The notes: generated from the letters alone by a model not told the origin. Positions 34,691 to 43,966 are shown, counted from the first letter of the stretch. The stretch: DNA of 64,000 nucleotides from Catenulispora rubra (GCF_015356825.1 NZ_JAACYW010000001.1:186001-250000); one strand, 5' to 3'. Numbers and translations are program-made.

Positions 34691-35976
34691 CAGCCTTCCT
34701 CCTCGGCGAGCGTGAACTCGAGGTGCAGTTCGCTCAGGCCGCGCAGGATGTAGGTCGGGAGGTAGCTGTAGCGGCGAGCGCCTTCGGGACCGTGCGCGCT
34801 CTCGGAGATCCTGATGTCGGCCGTCCGGTCGAGGAGTCGTTCGATGCTGGCCCGGGCCTCGGTCCGCGCCAGCGGCGCACCCGGGCACGTGTGGACGCCG
34901 CGGCCGAACGCGATGTGCTGCCTGACGTTCGAGCGCTCGATGTCGAACACCGCGGGATCGTCGAAGCGGCGCGGATCCCGGTTGGCGGCGCCGTTCATCA
35001 CCATCAGCATGGTGCCGGCCGGCAGGTCGACTCCGCCGACGGTGGTCGGTACCCGGGTCAGACGGAAGTCGCCCTTGATCGGGCTCTCGATCCGAAGCGA
35101 CTCCTCGACGAGGTTCGGGATGCGGTGACGTTCCTTGCGCAGGAGTTCCTGGAGGTCGGGGCGTTCAGCGATCACCTTCAGCGCGGTGCTGAGGAGCCTG
35201 ACGGTCGTCTCCTGGCCCGCGGAGAACAGGTTGGCCGCGATCCGGACGACGTCGATGACTTCGGGGACCGAACCGTCGGGGAACCTCGCGGCGGCCAGGG
35301 CCGAAAGCACGTCGTCGCGGGGTTCGCGGCGGCGGTCCTCGATGTACGCGGTGAACCTCGCGTAGAGGAACTCCATCGGGGAGTGCGCCATCGCCTCACC
35401 CATGGCACCGACGCTCGCCTCGGAGCGCGGCCGGTGCCGGAGGCCCTCGATGAACCCCTGCTGATCCTCTTCGGGCACGCCGAGCAGGTCAGCGATAACG
35501 AGGAGCGCGAATGGGCTGGCGAAGCCGTTGATGAACTCGCCCTGTCCGCCGGTGAGGAATTCGTCCAGGAGACGGTCGGCGAGGCGCCAGATCGCCTCCT
35601 CGTTCTCCTTGAGCCGCTTCGGCGTGATGAGCCGCATCAGCAACGCGCGGTGGTCCGTGTGGGTCGGCGGGTCGAACGTCGGGAGCTGGTCGCTCATCGG
35701 CAGCTCGTCGCGGTGCTGCTCGATCAGGGCGGAGACGTCGTCTCCTTCCAGCGGGACCGGGAAGCCCGGGAAGGGACCGGTCACCGAGATGCACGACGAG
35801 AACCGCTCAGAGTCCTGCAGGACCTGCGTCGCCTCCTCGTAGCCGGTCACCAGCATCACGCCGTGGTGTGGCTCCCGGGAGACAGGGCACTGCCCGCGCA
35901 TCGCCTCGTAGTACGGATACGGATCCGCGACGAGATCGTCGTCCAGGAAGAAATTCAGTGTCTTGATATCGTTCAC
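34690..35976 (-). CDS. Cytochrome P450
   Basis: Haem mono-oxygenase of about 428 residues. The haem-binding loop is FGRGVHTCPGAPLAR, the I-helix oxygen motif FSAGQETT, and the ExxR motif lies in EESLRIESP. The N-terminus (FFLDDDLVADPYPYYEAMRG) is the soluble bacterial type. The start is a GTG at 35976 behind GGAAG. It is followed at once by its ferredoxin; no ferredoxin reductase is present. It shares an operon with a Rieske oxygenase, so the pathway probably needs two separate oxygenations. Confidence 0.95.
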   Translation of the reverse strand: MNDIKTLNFFLDDDLVADPYPYYEAMRGQCPVSREPHHGVMLVTGYEEATQVLQDSERFSSCISVTGPFPGFPVPLEGDDVSALIEQHRDELPMSDQLPTFDPPTHTDHRALLMRLITPKRLKENEEAIWRLADRLLDEFLTGGQGEFINGFASPFALLVIADLLGVPEEDQQGFIEGLRHRPRSEASVGAMGEAMAHSPMEFLYARFTAYIEDRRREPRDDVLSALAAARFPDGSVPEVIDVVRIAANLFSAGQETTVRLLSTALKVIAERPDLQELLRKERHRIPNLVEESLRIESPIKGDFRLTRVPTTVGGVDLPAGTMLMVMNGAANRDPRRFDDPAVFDIERSNVRQHIAFGRGVHTCPGAPLARTEARASIERLLDRTADIRISESAHGPEGARRYSYLPTYILRGLSELHLEFTLAEEEG

Positions 35977-36037
35977 GGTCTTCCAAACGTCCTTTGCGCT
36001 CAGCTCTGGTCGGATCGGGTCAGGAAAACAGACAGGG

Positions 36038-36571
36038 TCACCAGCCGGTCGGGACCCCGGGTGCAGCTATCGCGGGGCACGTGTGCGCGGCGCGATGGTA
36101 ATCGCCGTCCCAGCCTTCGATGTCGACTCCGAGGAGGTGCAGTCTCCGTTCGCGAAGCTTCCACCCCTCCGGCGTCCGCACGGCAACGTCGTGGTAGTGG
36201 CCCCAGACCTGCGGAGTCGCCCCGGCCGTCGTGCGATGCCAGGCGTACACCGATGTCCGCACGGTCGCTTGGTCGTCAGTGTCGAACACGACCAGGACGT
36301 TGGCGTTGTGATGGCTGGTGGCGAGGTAGCCCGGGCGCTCATCGTTCTTGGCGAGCATCGCCCGGAAGGCGCTTCGACCACGGACGACGGGGGCGAAGCC
36401 GGCACCGTAGTCGATGACACAGTCGTCTGTGAAGAGCGCCGAAAGCTCGTCGGAGAGCTGGTGGTCGACGCAGTACGAATACCGATGGACGAGGTCGACG
36501 AGCGCGTCCTTGTCAAGCAGCCGTCGCAGCGCCGGGTGATCCTCGCTGAGGCTCTCGCCCACGGCGCTCAT
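36038..36571 (-). CDS. SnoaL-like protein (NTF2 fold)
   Basis: About 177 residues. It starts with RRLLDKDALVDLVHRYSYCVD and includes FTDDCVIDYGAG, GRSAFRAMLAKND, ATSHHNANVLVVFD and a GHYHDVAVRTPEGWKLRERR sheet. Proteins like this are found as small dehydratases or isomerases or as beta subunits of ring-hydroxylating oxygenases. The Rieske protein in this operon lacks another obvious beta partner, so this role is possible. The ATG at 36571 overlaps the amidohydrolase stop as ATGA. Confidence 0.85.
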   Translation of the reverse strand: MSAVGESLSEDHPALRRLLDKDALVDLVHRYSYCVDHQLSDELSALFTDDCVIDYGAGFAPVVRGRSAFRAMLAKNDERPGYLATSHHNANVLVVFDTDDQATVRTSVYAWHRTTAGATPQVWGHYHDVAVRTPEGWKLRERRLHLLGVDIEGWDGDYHRAAHTCPAIAAPGVPTGW

Positions 36572-37809
36572 ACGACGGCCGGCGTCTCGAGCCCGAAGAG
36601 CCGGGCGGTGGTGCCACCGAGGATCGCCGCGCGGTCGTCGGCGTCGACACCCTGGAACTGGTTGGCGATGGCCTCTCGGGTACGTCTGAAGGTCCCCTCC
36701 GGGTGGGGATAATCAACGCCCCACACGAGGGTGGACAGACCGGTGATGTGTCGGCAGGCGACGGCCACGGGATCCTCTTGGAACGAGACGTGGATCTGGC
36801 GCTTGATGTACTCGCTCGGCTTCAGGGGATACGGCCACCGTTCGTTCAGCCGGAACACCTGCGCCATCCCCGGCTGGTCGTTGTCCGCGCGGGCGTCGTC
36901 CCAGGTGCCGACCCAGAAGTCGCGGTCCTGGCCGACCCCCAGCGTCCAGGCCTTGTCCAGCGCGGCCATGAGCGAGACGAGCCAGTTGGCGTTGAACTCG
37001 ACCAGCACGAAGTGCAGGTCCGGGAACCGCTCGGTGACGCCGCCGCCCACGAGCGAGGCGATGATCTGCTGGGGAGCCAGCGATTGATACGTCGCGGCGA
37101 AGACCATTCGATTGACGATGGCTTCGTCGTCCAGCTCCCGGCTCTGCGTCTTGACGGTTTCGATGAGACCTCGGAGCGTGGGAGACGCCTTCTTGTCCAC
37201 CTTCACACCGCCGGTCGCGACATGGAAAACCACGACCATTCCGTTGGCCCGGGCCGCTTCCCATACCCGGTCGAGCTCCCGGTTGTGGTACGGCACCGGG
37301 GAAACAGCAGGCAGAAGTATCGCCCGCAACCCCAGTCCCGCGGCACGCTCGATCTCCGCCACCGCATCGTCGACATGGGTCATTGGAATCGGCGCGGTGG
37401 GGGCGATCCTGGCGCGGTAGGCGCCGAAGGTCTCGGCGACGTAGTCGTTGTACACGCGGGCGTGCGCGATCGACAGCTCATGGTCGTCCGAGTACAGCCC
37501 GAAGAAGGACAGGTTCGGGTGCATCACCTGAGCCCAGACACCCTCGGCGTCCAGGTCCTCGATGATCCGGTCGGGATGACCCGTGTTCGGCGAGCCGTCG
37601 AAGTGCGGGTAGGCGGAGTTCGTCCAGCCTTCGAATCCCGGGGTGTGGAGCTTGCGGAAGTGCGTCCGCCCATCGTCTCCGAGGGGCTCGATCGTCAAGT
37701 CCTCCTCCCACACCGCGCGATCTCTGAGCTGCTTCGGCAGGCGGGTGCGGAAGAGATCGGAAGGCTCGACGATGTGCCCGTCCACAGAGACGAGGAGTTC
37801 TTCAGTCAT
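36568..37809 (-). CDS. Amidohydrolase family protein (amidohydro_2)
   Basis: TIM-barrel metal hydrolase or decarboxylase of about 413 residues. Metal-binding start: LLVSVDGHIVEPSDLF. Further marks are PNTGHPDRIIEDLDAEGV, VVFHVATGG, FVLVEFNANWLVSL and the C-terminal VWGVDYPHPEGTF. The ATG at 37809 has GGGAG upstream. It is a distant paralogue of the enzyme at 20503. In the oxidative operon it may decarboxylate or hydrolyse a ring-derived intermediate. Confidence 0.88.
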   Translation of the reverse strand: MTEELLVSVDGHIVEPSDLFRTRLPKQLRDRAVWEEDLTIEPLGDDGRTHFRKLHTPGFEGWTNSAYPHFDGSPNTGHPDRIIEDLDAEGVWAQVMHPNLSFFGLYSDDHELSIAHARVYNDYVAETFGAYRARIAPTAPIPMTHVDDAVAEIERAAGLGLRAILLPAVSPVPYHNRELDRVWEAARANGMVVVFHVATGGVKVDKKASPTLRGLIETVKTQSRELDDEAIVNRMVFAATYQSLAPQQIIASLVGGGVTERFPDLHFVLVEFNANWLVSLMAALDKAWTLGVGQDRDFWVGTWDDARADNDQPGMAQVFRLNERWPYPLKPSEYIKRQIHVSFQEDPVAVACRHITGLSTLVWGVDYPHPEGTFRRTREAIANQFQGVDADDRAAILGGTTARLFGLETPAVV

Positions 37810-37844
37810 GGCTTAGCTCCCTGCTTTCGGCTCTGCCGGAGGGG

Positions 37845-38594
37845 TCAGGTGTTGCGGCCACCGCTGACGGCGATGACCTGGCCGGTGATGTAGCCCGCTT
37901 CGTCGCTGACGAGGAACGCGGCGGTGGCGGCGATGTCCTCGGGACGGCCCGGGCGACGCACCGGCGTCTGTGAGGCGTGGTGGTCGACGCTGTCGCCGAG
38001 CAGCCCGCGTTCTTCGCTGCGCCGCAGCATCGGGGTGTCGATGAAGCCGGGCGGGATGGTGTTCACGGTGATGCCCTCCGGCCCGAGTTCCAACGCGAGG
38101 GCCTTGGTCAAGCCGATGACGCCGGCCTTGGAGGCCACGTAGTGGGTCATGAACGGCTGGCCACCGAGAGCGGACGAGGAGGAGATGTTCACGATCCGGC
38201 CCCAGCGCGCCTCGATCATGTCCGGCACAGCGACCTGGCAGCAGTGGAACGTGCCGGTCAGGTTGATCCTCAGCAGTTGTTCCCACGCCTCGACGCTGAT
38301 GTTGAGGAACCGCCGGTATCCCTCTTTGCCGGCGGAGTTCACCAGGATCGCCACCGGGCCGAGCTGTCGCCGCACCTCGTCGAAGCCGCGTTCAACGGCA
38401 GCCCGGTCGCCGACGTCGAGTTCGATGCCGGCAGCCGTGCCGCCTTCAGCCGTGATCTTCTCGGCGGCGGCCCGCGCGGCCTCACCGTTCAGGTCGGTGA
38501 CAGCCACACGGACCCCGTCGCGAGCCAGGCGTTGGGCGACCGCGAGGCCGATACCCGACGCTCCCCCGGTCACCACGGCGACTCTCGCGTTCAC
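37845..38594 (-). CDS. Short-chain dehydrogenase/reductase (SDR)
   Basis: About 249 residues with TGGASGIG, VTDLNGEAA, NSAG, catalytic Ser in NISSSSAL, HYVASK with Tyr and Lys, and a C-terminal YITGQVIAVSGG. The GTG start directly abuts the Rieske stop codon. It probably dehydrogenates a diol or alcohol formed by the oxygenases in the same operon. Confidence 0.92.
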   Translation of the reverse strand: MNARVAVVTGGASGIGLAVAQRLARDGVRVAVTDLNGEAARAAAEKITAEGGTAAGIELDVGDRAAVERGFDEVRRQLGPVAILVNSAGKEGYRRFLNISVEAWEQLLRINLTGTFHCCQVAVPDMIEARWGRIVNISSSSALGGQPFMTHYVASKAGVIGLTKALALELGPEGITVNTIPPGFIDTPMLRRSEERGLLGDSVDHHASQTPVRRPGRPEDIAATAAFLVSDEAGYITGQVIAVSGGRNT

Positions 38595-39857
38595 CTAGTT
38601 CTGCTCCTTGTACGCGGAGACGTACTCGCCGGCGGTCTTGTGCAGGTGCCGGATGAGGATCTCTTGGTCGTTGAGAGGGAAGTGCGTGACCGCCCGGGAT
38701 TCGAGCATGGTCTGCGTGGCCTCGAGCGTGTTGCAGTCCTGGAGGCCGAACTCCTTGAACGTCACCGTGGCCAGCTCCTGCCGGAGACGGTCGCTCGCGG
38801 TCTTGGGCGGCACGAAGTAGCAGGTGCCCTCGAAGATGTGGGTGTTGTACGACGTCGGCCAGTAGTGGTACGTGAGGTACCAGCCCGGCGCCCAGACCAC
38901 CATCATGAAGTTCGGGAAGAAGACATAAGAGTCCAGGCCCCACGCCGGGTGGCCGGAAGGGTTGAGACCGGCCGGGAGGGGATCCAGGCCCTCGATGTCG
39001 GGACGATCCCACGGGCCGAAGTTACCGCTGCGCAGGACACGCTCGATCGGCTTGACCATGCGCAGGTCCTTCGGCGGCGACATCCCGCCCCACGCGGACT
39101 GCATCGAATGGGGCCCGTCGATCCCGTAGTGCAGCGATTCGTAGCCGTAGCTGGAGAGCTTGGTGGACTCGTCGCTCACGTACTGCTTCGCGTGCAGGAC
39201 CGGTGCGTGGTAGAACTCGGCGAAGGCGTCGAGGTAGAGCTTCCAGTTGCTCCCGATGTCGGCCCGGTACTTGAAGACCTGCGTCATCTGGTCGAAGGGA
39301 TAGCCTTCGAGGCCCTGCGCGAACTGCCCGAGGTATTCGTTCAGCGGCGCGGCCGTGTCGTCGAAGTTGATGAAGACGAACCCCTGCCACACCTCGCAGC
39401 GCACCGGCACGAGCCCGAACTCCGACCTGTCGAGGTCGAAGAACTCCGATTCCTGCTGGACGAACGTGCAGGCGCCGTCCAGGCCGTAGCGCCAGCCGTG
39501 GTACTTGCAGGTGAACTGCCGTGCCGTACCGCGAGTCTCCTCGTGCGGCAGGTCGTTCCACACAAGCTTGTTGCCGCGGTGACGACAGACGTTGTGAAAC
39601 GCGCGGATCCGGTCCCCGGCGTCGCGAACGACGATCACCGATGCCCCGACCGCGTGGATCTCCTTGGTGAAGTAGCTGCCCCGCTTCGGGATCTGCTCGA
39701 CGCGACCGACGTTCAGCCAGGTACGTTCGAAGACCGCCTTGCGTTCCGTTTCGTAGTACTCGGGTGAGATCGAGTCCTCGAACGAGACGGGACTGGTGCC
39801 GAGCGACGGGAAGTGCTCGGTCCAGCTGCCCTCGGGGGGCTTGGGGAAGTGCGCCAT
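38595..39857 (-). CDS. Rieske-type aromatic ring-hydroxylating oxygenase, large subunit
   Basis: Non-haem iron oxygenase of about 420 residues. The Rieske cluster ligands are Cys91 and His93 (NVCRHRGNK) and Cys117 and His120 (TCKYHGWRYGLDG). The mononuclear iron site is NWKLYLDAFAEFYHAPVLH. The ATG at 39857 has GGAGG. It is the first gene of a seven-gene leftward operon and is divergent from a TetR gene. No reductase is present. The choline mono-oxygenase/phenylpropionate type of alpha chain fits; the ring substrate is open. Confidence 0.93.
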   Translation of the reverse strand: MAHFPKPPEGSWTEHFPSLGTSPVSFEDSISPEYYETERKAVFERTWLNVGRVEQIPKRGSYFTKEIHAVGASVIVVRDAGDRIRAFHNVCRHRGNKLVWNDLPHEETRGTARQFTCKYHGWRYGLDGACTFVQQESEFFDLDRSEFGLVPVRCEVWQGFVFINFDDTAAPLNEYLGQFAQGLEGYPFDQMTQVFKYRADIGSNWKLYLDAFAEFYHAPVLHAKQYVSDESTKLSSYGYESLHYGIDGPHSMQSAWGGMSPPKDLRMVKPIERVLRSGNFGPWDRPDIEGLDPLPAGLNPSGHPAWGLDSYVFFPNFMMVVWAPGWYLTYHYWPTSYNTHIFEGTCYFVPPKTASDRLRQELATVTFKEFGLQDCNTLEATQTMLESRAVTHFPLNDQEILIRHLHKTAGEYVSAYKEQN

Positions 39858-39901
39858 CGATCTGCCTCCGAGCGACTGAGACCGAATGTACTGCCGCCTG
39901 T

Positions 39902-39923
39902 AACCATACGAGGCCGTCTGGTT
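39902..39923. promoter_or_regulatory. Candidate operator, Rieske/TetR divergent promoter
   Basis: AACCATACG and CGTCTGGTT flank AGGC; the arms pair at eight of nine positions. The dyad lies 45 bp upstream of the Rieske start and about 68 bp upstream of the divergent TetR start, the expected place for a repressor site. Confidence 0.6.
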
Positions 39924-39991
39924 AAGGTCAATGAAGTCGTCCCACCAGCACTGACGTTGATGCGTGGCAGACGGAAACGTACAGTTGCCGC

Positions 39992-40987
39992 ATGGAAGCC
40001 ACGACTGGGGCCGCACGCACCCGGGCTGGACGACCGACTCCGGAGGAGGCGGCCCGGCTGACCGAGAGGCTGCGGCGGGCCGCCGTCGACACGTTCCTGG
40101 AATATGGCTACGACCGCACCACCATGGAGGCGGTCGCGCAGGCCGCGGGAATCACCAAGAGCACCCTGTACTCCCGCTACCCCGACAAGCACACGCTGTT
40201 CGTCGCCGTGAGCTCGTGGGCGCTGACCCGCCAGGAGCGCGACGATCGGGTCGCGGAACCCCTGCCGGACGACCTGGCCGACGCGCTGACCGTGATCGCG
40301 CGGGCGATCCTGGCCCGGTCCGTGGACCCCGACATCGTCCGGCTGAGCCGGATGGCGATCGCCGAGGCACCGCGCTTCCCCGACTTCGCCGTGAGTTCCC
40401 AGGCTGTGACCTGGTCACCGAAGATCCGGATGATCATTGACCTGCTCCGCCGGCACGAGTGCGACGGCACCGTGGCCGTCGACGACGTCGAGCTCGCAGC
40501 CGAGCAGTTCTTCGCCATGGTCGGCGCGTTGCCCGCATGGCTCGCGGCGTACGGCATCTACCGCACGCCCGAAGCCGAGGAAGCGCACCTGCGACATGCC
40601 GTCGAGCTGTTCTTGAACGGCGTGGTGGTCCGGACCAGCGGGAGACCGGATACTCCGCCGGCCGCCGAAGACAGCCGCGACTCAGCCGCCCTACGCAAAG
40701 CGGACGCCGCATTGGCGCACCGCGCCGAAGAGTTCCGCCGCCGGGAAGAAACCCTACGCGAAATCCTCGCGGACTACTTCGACGCGCAGGAGCACGGCGA
40801 CGAGGTCGAGACCCGAGCAGCAGCCGACGCGGCCGGCTCTGAGCATCGAGCACGATCTGCCGTGCGGCGGCTGCTCGAACACGGTGAGAGCCCCAAGGCG
40901 ATCAACGGAACGATCGGGATCAGCCTGGCACAGATCCACGAGATAAAGCACGAAGCCGTCGGCGGCGGCCGCGCACCGGCTCAGTAG
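39992..40987 (+). CDS. TetR-family regulator with a long C-terminal extension
   Basis: About 331 residues, some 110 more than usual. Helix-turn-helix: LEYGYDRTTMEAVAQAAGIT then KSTLYSRYPDKHTLFVAV. The ligand domain ends near residue 215 (HLRHAVELFLNGVVV). The rest is charged and helical (AHRAEEFRRREETLREILADYFDAQE) and ends with a second helix-turn-helix-like stretch (VRRLLEHGESPKAINGTIGISLAQIHEIKHEA). It probably controls the divergent Rieske-P450 operon through the dyad at 39902. Its stop overlaps the convergent orphan gene by seven bases. Confidence 0.88.
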   Translation: MEATTGAARTRAGRPTPEEAARLTERLRRAAVDTFLEYGYDRTTMEAVAQAAGITKSTLYSRYPDKHTLFVAVSSWALTRQERDDRVAEPLPDDLADALTVIARAILARSVDPDIVRLSRMAIAEAPRFPDFAVSSQAVTWSPKIRMIIDLLRRHECDGTVAVDDVELAAEQFFAMVGALPAWLAAYGIYRTPEAEEAHLRHAVELFLNGVVVRTSGRPDTPPAAEDSRDSAALRKADAALAHRAEEFRRREETLREILADYFDAQEHGDEVETRAAADAAGSEHRARSAVRRLLEHGESPKAINGTIGISLAQIHEIKHEAVGGGRAPAQ

Positions 40988-42117
40988 GCCGCCTGCGCGG
41001 CCAGAGCCAAGCCCGTAAGGCCGCTACACATATCAAGCGTAGATTTCACCAGCTCGTCGACGGCACCCCGGTCGTCTTTCAGGCGGTCCTTGAGCCAATA
41101 CACTTCGTCCGTGTCGCCGCGCGCCCTGTGCGCCTCGGCAAGCTCCTCAAAGTGCCGCCTACGCTCCTCTACCAGCTTGCGTTTCTCATTCATCGTCCGC
41201 GCGACGTCGAATATCGCAAAGCCGCCGCCAATGAGCGGGAATTGCGTAAATATCTTGGGAAGTATGATAGGTGCGTACTGCCCCACAGCGGTTGCGATAG
41301 CGTCATAAGCGCCTTGAATGACGCCGCCCCGGACAACAACGGAACTCGTCGCACCCTCAGGCTCTCCAGAGCGATCAGTTGCCTCTAAGAAGGTTATCAG
41401 ATAGGCGTTTCTCGACTCGATATACCGAGCAATCGCCTGAAAAGTTGCCGCAACCTGGACACCGGCAACTACCGCATAAGCCGCCATGACGTTGAGAGCG
41501 TCTTTCGCGTGACCCAGGTCGTCGTCGATCTCTTTGAACTTGGCGCTCGCTTCGCTCAATTCAATGTCCGTCGGGAGCGCTTCCAACGCCTTCGCGTCGC
41601 CTTCGGTCGCCGCACTTTCGAGAGCCTTAAGAGTCCGGCCAAGCAGCTCGAAGGTAGATTCCACGGTTTCCAGGGCGCTGCCGAGGCTAGGGAGCTCTCG
41701 TATTTTCCTTAAGGCTACGGCCATCAATTCCGTCAACGCGGAGTCCATACCGACCGAGACGACAGCCAGCAAGGGGGTGAACTGGACGGTATGCGGTAGC
41801 CAGCGATCGACTTCAGCCTCAACTTGCTCCGCCTTTTCGAGGAGCTCTCTCTCGTGGTCGCGTTTCGGCAACCGGTAATCCTGCAGCCGCTTTTGGGTCT
41901 CGGCCACCAAGATCGGACCGCCCTCCCGGTACGCGACGATCACTTGCGAGTACTCGGAGTAGGAACGATGAAGAAGACCCTCGGTGTCCCGTAGTGCCAC
42001 ACGGCACTCTTCGTCCGTCATCTGGCGGCCGGCCGCCTTTGACTGACCATCGGCCTGGCGCGCCGACCCCTTGATGTACTCAGCAGGGAAAAGTTCATCG
42101 GGCGAGCGGTCGGGCAT
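40981..42117 (-). CDS. Orphan alpha-helical protein with hydrophobic hairpin segments, unknown function
   Basis: About 378 residues that I do not recognise. Predicted to be nearly all helical. Coiled-coil-like charged stretches lie near 80-105, 150-205 and 308-335. Two long hydrophobic or amphipathic stretches lie near 207-229 (ALNVMAAYAVVAGVQVAA) and 281-305 (YAPIILPKIFTQFPLIGGGF). No enzyme motif is seen. The ATG at 42117 has GAGGAG upstream. Codon third positions are richer in A and T than in all neighbours, which suggests transfer. The layout recalls helical membrane-inserting proteins, but that is only an impression. Confidence 0.75.
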   Translation of the reverse strand: MPDRSPDELFPAEYIKGSARQADGQSKAAGRQMTDEECRVALRDTEGLLHRSYSEYSQVIVAYREGGPILVAETQKRLQDYRLPKRDHERELLEKAEQVEAEVDRWLPHTVQFTPLLAVVSVGMDSALTELMAVALRKIRELPSLGSALETVESTFELLGRTLKALESAATEGDAKALEALPTDIELSEASAKFKEIDDDLGHAKDALNVMAAYAVVAGVQVAATFQAIARYIESRNAYLITFLEATDRSGEPEGATSSVVVRGGVIQGAYDAIATAVGQYAPIILPKIFTQFPLIGGGFAIFDVARTMNEKRKLVEERRRHFEELAEAHRARGDTDEVYWLKDRLKDDRGAVDELVKSTLDMCSGLTGLALAAQAAY

Positions 42118-42232
42118 GCGGAACTCCTCGCTCCGACCCGGCAAGGCCGGAAAACCGGTTCTCGCGGAAATATGCTCTTTCCTTCTCTTGGCATTCTAAC
42201 GCGATCGGCGAAATAAGACCATATGTTCGATT

Positions 42233-43096
42233 CTAGGCAAGGGTCGAAGGCGGCTTACGCCAGCCAGTGCTCGATGCGAGGTCGATGGCGTCCGGGACGG
42301 TGGTCCCGCGGAAGCCGATGCGGTCAATCAACGGACGGAAGATGCCGGGTGCGCGGGCCACCAGGGTGTTCCTCCGAGGGCTGACGATGACGGCGGCTCG
42401 GCGCTCGATGCCTGTGACGATGTCCTTGACGACCTGGTCGCGCGGGATCATCTTCCACAAGCCCTTCTCGTTGCCTCCCCAGAGGGTCCTGCCGGCGGGA
42501 TCGGCCACGACCTGATCCATCAACGGAGTGCGGAAGAAGGTCGGATGAGCACTTCCGACGCCGACGCCGAGATGGCGCACCTCAAGCCTGGTCGAGTCGC
42601 ACAGGGCCCAGACACCGGCCTTGCTGGCGGTGTAGGGACCCTGGAGCGGGGAGTGGACGAAGGCCGCCATGGACGAGATCGCCAGAAGGTAGCCGCCACG
42701 CTGCTGCACGAACGGCAGCCCCGCGCGGAAGGTACGCCACACGCCGGTGAGGTTGATGTCGATGACGCGCTCAAAGGCGGCAGGGTCGAGCGTGGCGAGC
42801 GGCGCCATCGTGTCGATGCCGGCATTGGCCACGACGACGTCGAGGCGTCCGAAGTGCTCGGCGGCCTCGGCCATCGTGCTCTGAAGGCCGTCGAAGTCGC
42901 GGACATCGGCAGCCCAGCCCCGCGCTACGGTCTCGCCTCCCAACGCATCCGCCTGCCGACGCACGGCATCCTCGTCGATGTCGAGCAGCGCGAGGTTGGC
43001 GCCGCGGACGCGTAGCGCCTCGGCGATAGCGGTGCCGAGGCCTCCGGTGGAGCCGGTGATGGCGACCGTGCGTCCGGCGAGGTCATAGCGCGACAT
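42233..43096 (-). CDS. Short-chain dehydrogenase/reductase (SDR)
   Basis: About 287 residues with TGSTGGLG, LLDIDEDAV, NAGIDTMAP, Ser in AISSMAAF and PYTASK. The extended C-terminus (MIPRDQVVKDIVTGIERRAAVIVSPRR) is typical of SDRs that act on lipid or steroid-like substrates beside alpha/beta hydrolases. It is the third gene of a leftward set: hydrolase, SDR, SDR. A gap of 24 bp separates it from the preceding SDR. Confidence 0.92.
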   Translation of the reverse strand: MSRYDLAGRTVAITGSTGGLGTAIAEALRVRGANLALLDIDEDAVRRQADALGGETVARGWAADVRDFDGLQSTMAEAAEHFGRLDVVVANAGIDTMAPLATLDPAAFERVIDINLTGVWRTFRAGLPFVQQRGGYLLAISSMAAFVHSPLQGPYTASKAGVWALCDSTRLEVRHLGVGVGSAHPTFFRTPLMDQVVADPAGRTLWGGNEKGLWKMIPRDQVVKDIVTGIERRAAVIVSPRRNTLVARAPGIFRPLIDRIGFRGTTVPDAIDLASSTGWRKPPSTLA

Positions 43097-43120
43097 GGTT
43101 CTTCCTTCGATGGTCGGGAC

Positions 43121-43966
43121 CTACCCCTCGAGCTGGCGGATGAGCGCCTGCATGCGGCGGTGCCTGTCGATGAGGGCGTCGCTGAGGATGTTGACGACGC
43201 CGCGAGAAGCGGACACCGGGGCCCAGCGACGGGGACAGATGATGCGGGCGCTGCGGCCCTCGATGCCCCGGACGACCGCTGCGGCGACGCGCTCGGGGGC
43301 GATCGGCGAGCGGTACGGACGGGGATAGGCCAGGCGGATCAGCTCCTGGGCCGCGGGGTGGTCCTCGTGGGAGGCCTTGATAATGGGCGTGTTCACCCAG
43401 CCGGGATACAGAACGCCCGCAGTGGTCCCGGTCCCCGCCAACTCTCCTCGAAGCGAGCGACCGAAGCTTTCGACGGCGGCCTTCGACATCGCATAGGGCG
43501 CGTTGGCTGTGCCGTTGAAGAAGGCGTAGACGGAGCTGGTCACCAGGATGTGGCCGTTGGCCTTGGTGACCTCGGGCAGGCATGAGCGAACCGTGCGCCA
43601 GACACCGAGGACATCGACTTCGATGATGCGCTCGAACTCCTTCTCAGAACTGCTGCGAACGGTGGTGGGGCTGGAGGCAGCGATACCCGCGTTGGCGAAG
43701 CACACGTCGAGCGAGCCGAAACGCGCCACGGCGGCGGCGACCGCGACGCCCACGGCGGCCCGGTCGGTCACGTCCGCGGCGACGGGAAGGCTCTGGGGCC
43801 CGAGCACGGCGGCAAGCTCGTCCAAGGGTTCCTGACGGAGATCGACGAGGACCACGTTGGCTCCCCTGGCGACAAGCGCGCGGGATGTCGCGGCGCCGAT
43901 GCCGCTGCCGGCTCCGGTAACGAGCACCGTGCGACCGGTCAGCGCCAACGCGAGGTGACGCTTCAT
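43121..43966 (-). CDS. Short-chain dehydrogenase/reductase (SDR)
   Basis: About 281 residues: TGAGSGIGAAT, VDLRQEPLDE, NAGIAASSP, Ser in VTSSVYAFF, PYAMSK. The C-terminal RVAAAVVRGIEGRSARIICPRRW resembles that of the next SDR, so the two are paralogues. It starts 12 bp after the hydrolase stop. It probably oxidises or reduces a hydrophobic alcohol handled by the hydrolase. Confidence 0.92.
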   Translation of the reverse strand: MKRHLALALTGRTVLVTGAGSGIGAATSRALVARGANVVLVDLRQEPLDELAAVLGPQSLPVAADVTDRAAVGVAVAAAVARFGSLDVCFANAGIAASSPTTVRSSSEKEFERIIEVDVLGVWRTVRSCLPEVTKANGHILVTSSVYAFFNGTANAPYAMSKAAVESFGRSLRGELAGTGTTAGVLYPGWVNTPIIKASHEDHPAAQELIRLAYPRPYRSPIAPERVAAAVVRGIEGRSARIICPRRWAPVSASRGVVNILSDALIDRHRRMQALIRQLEG

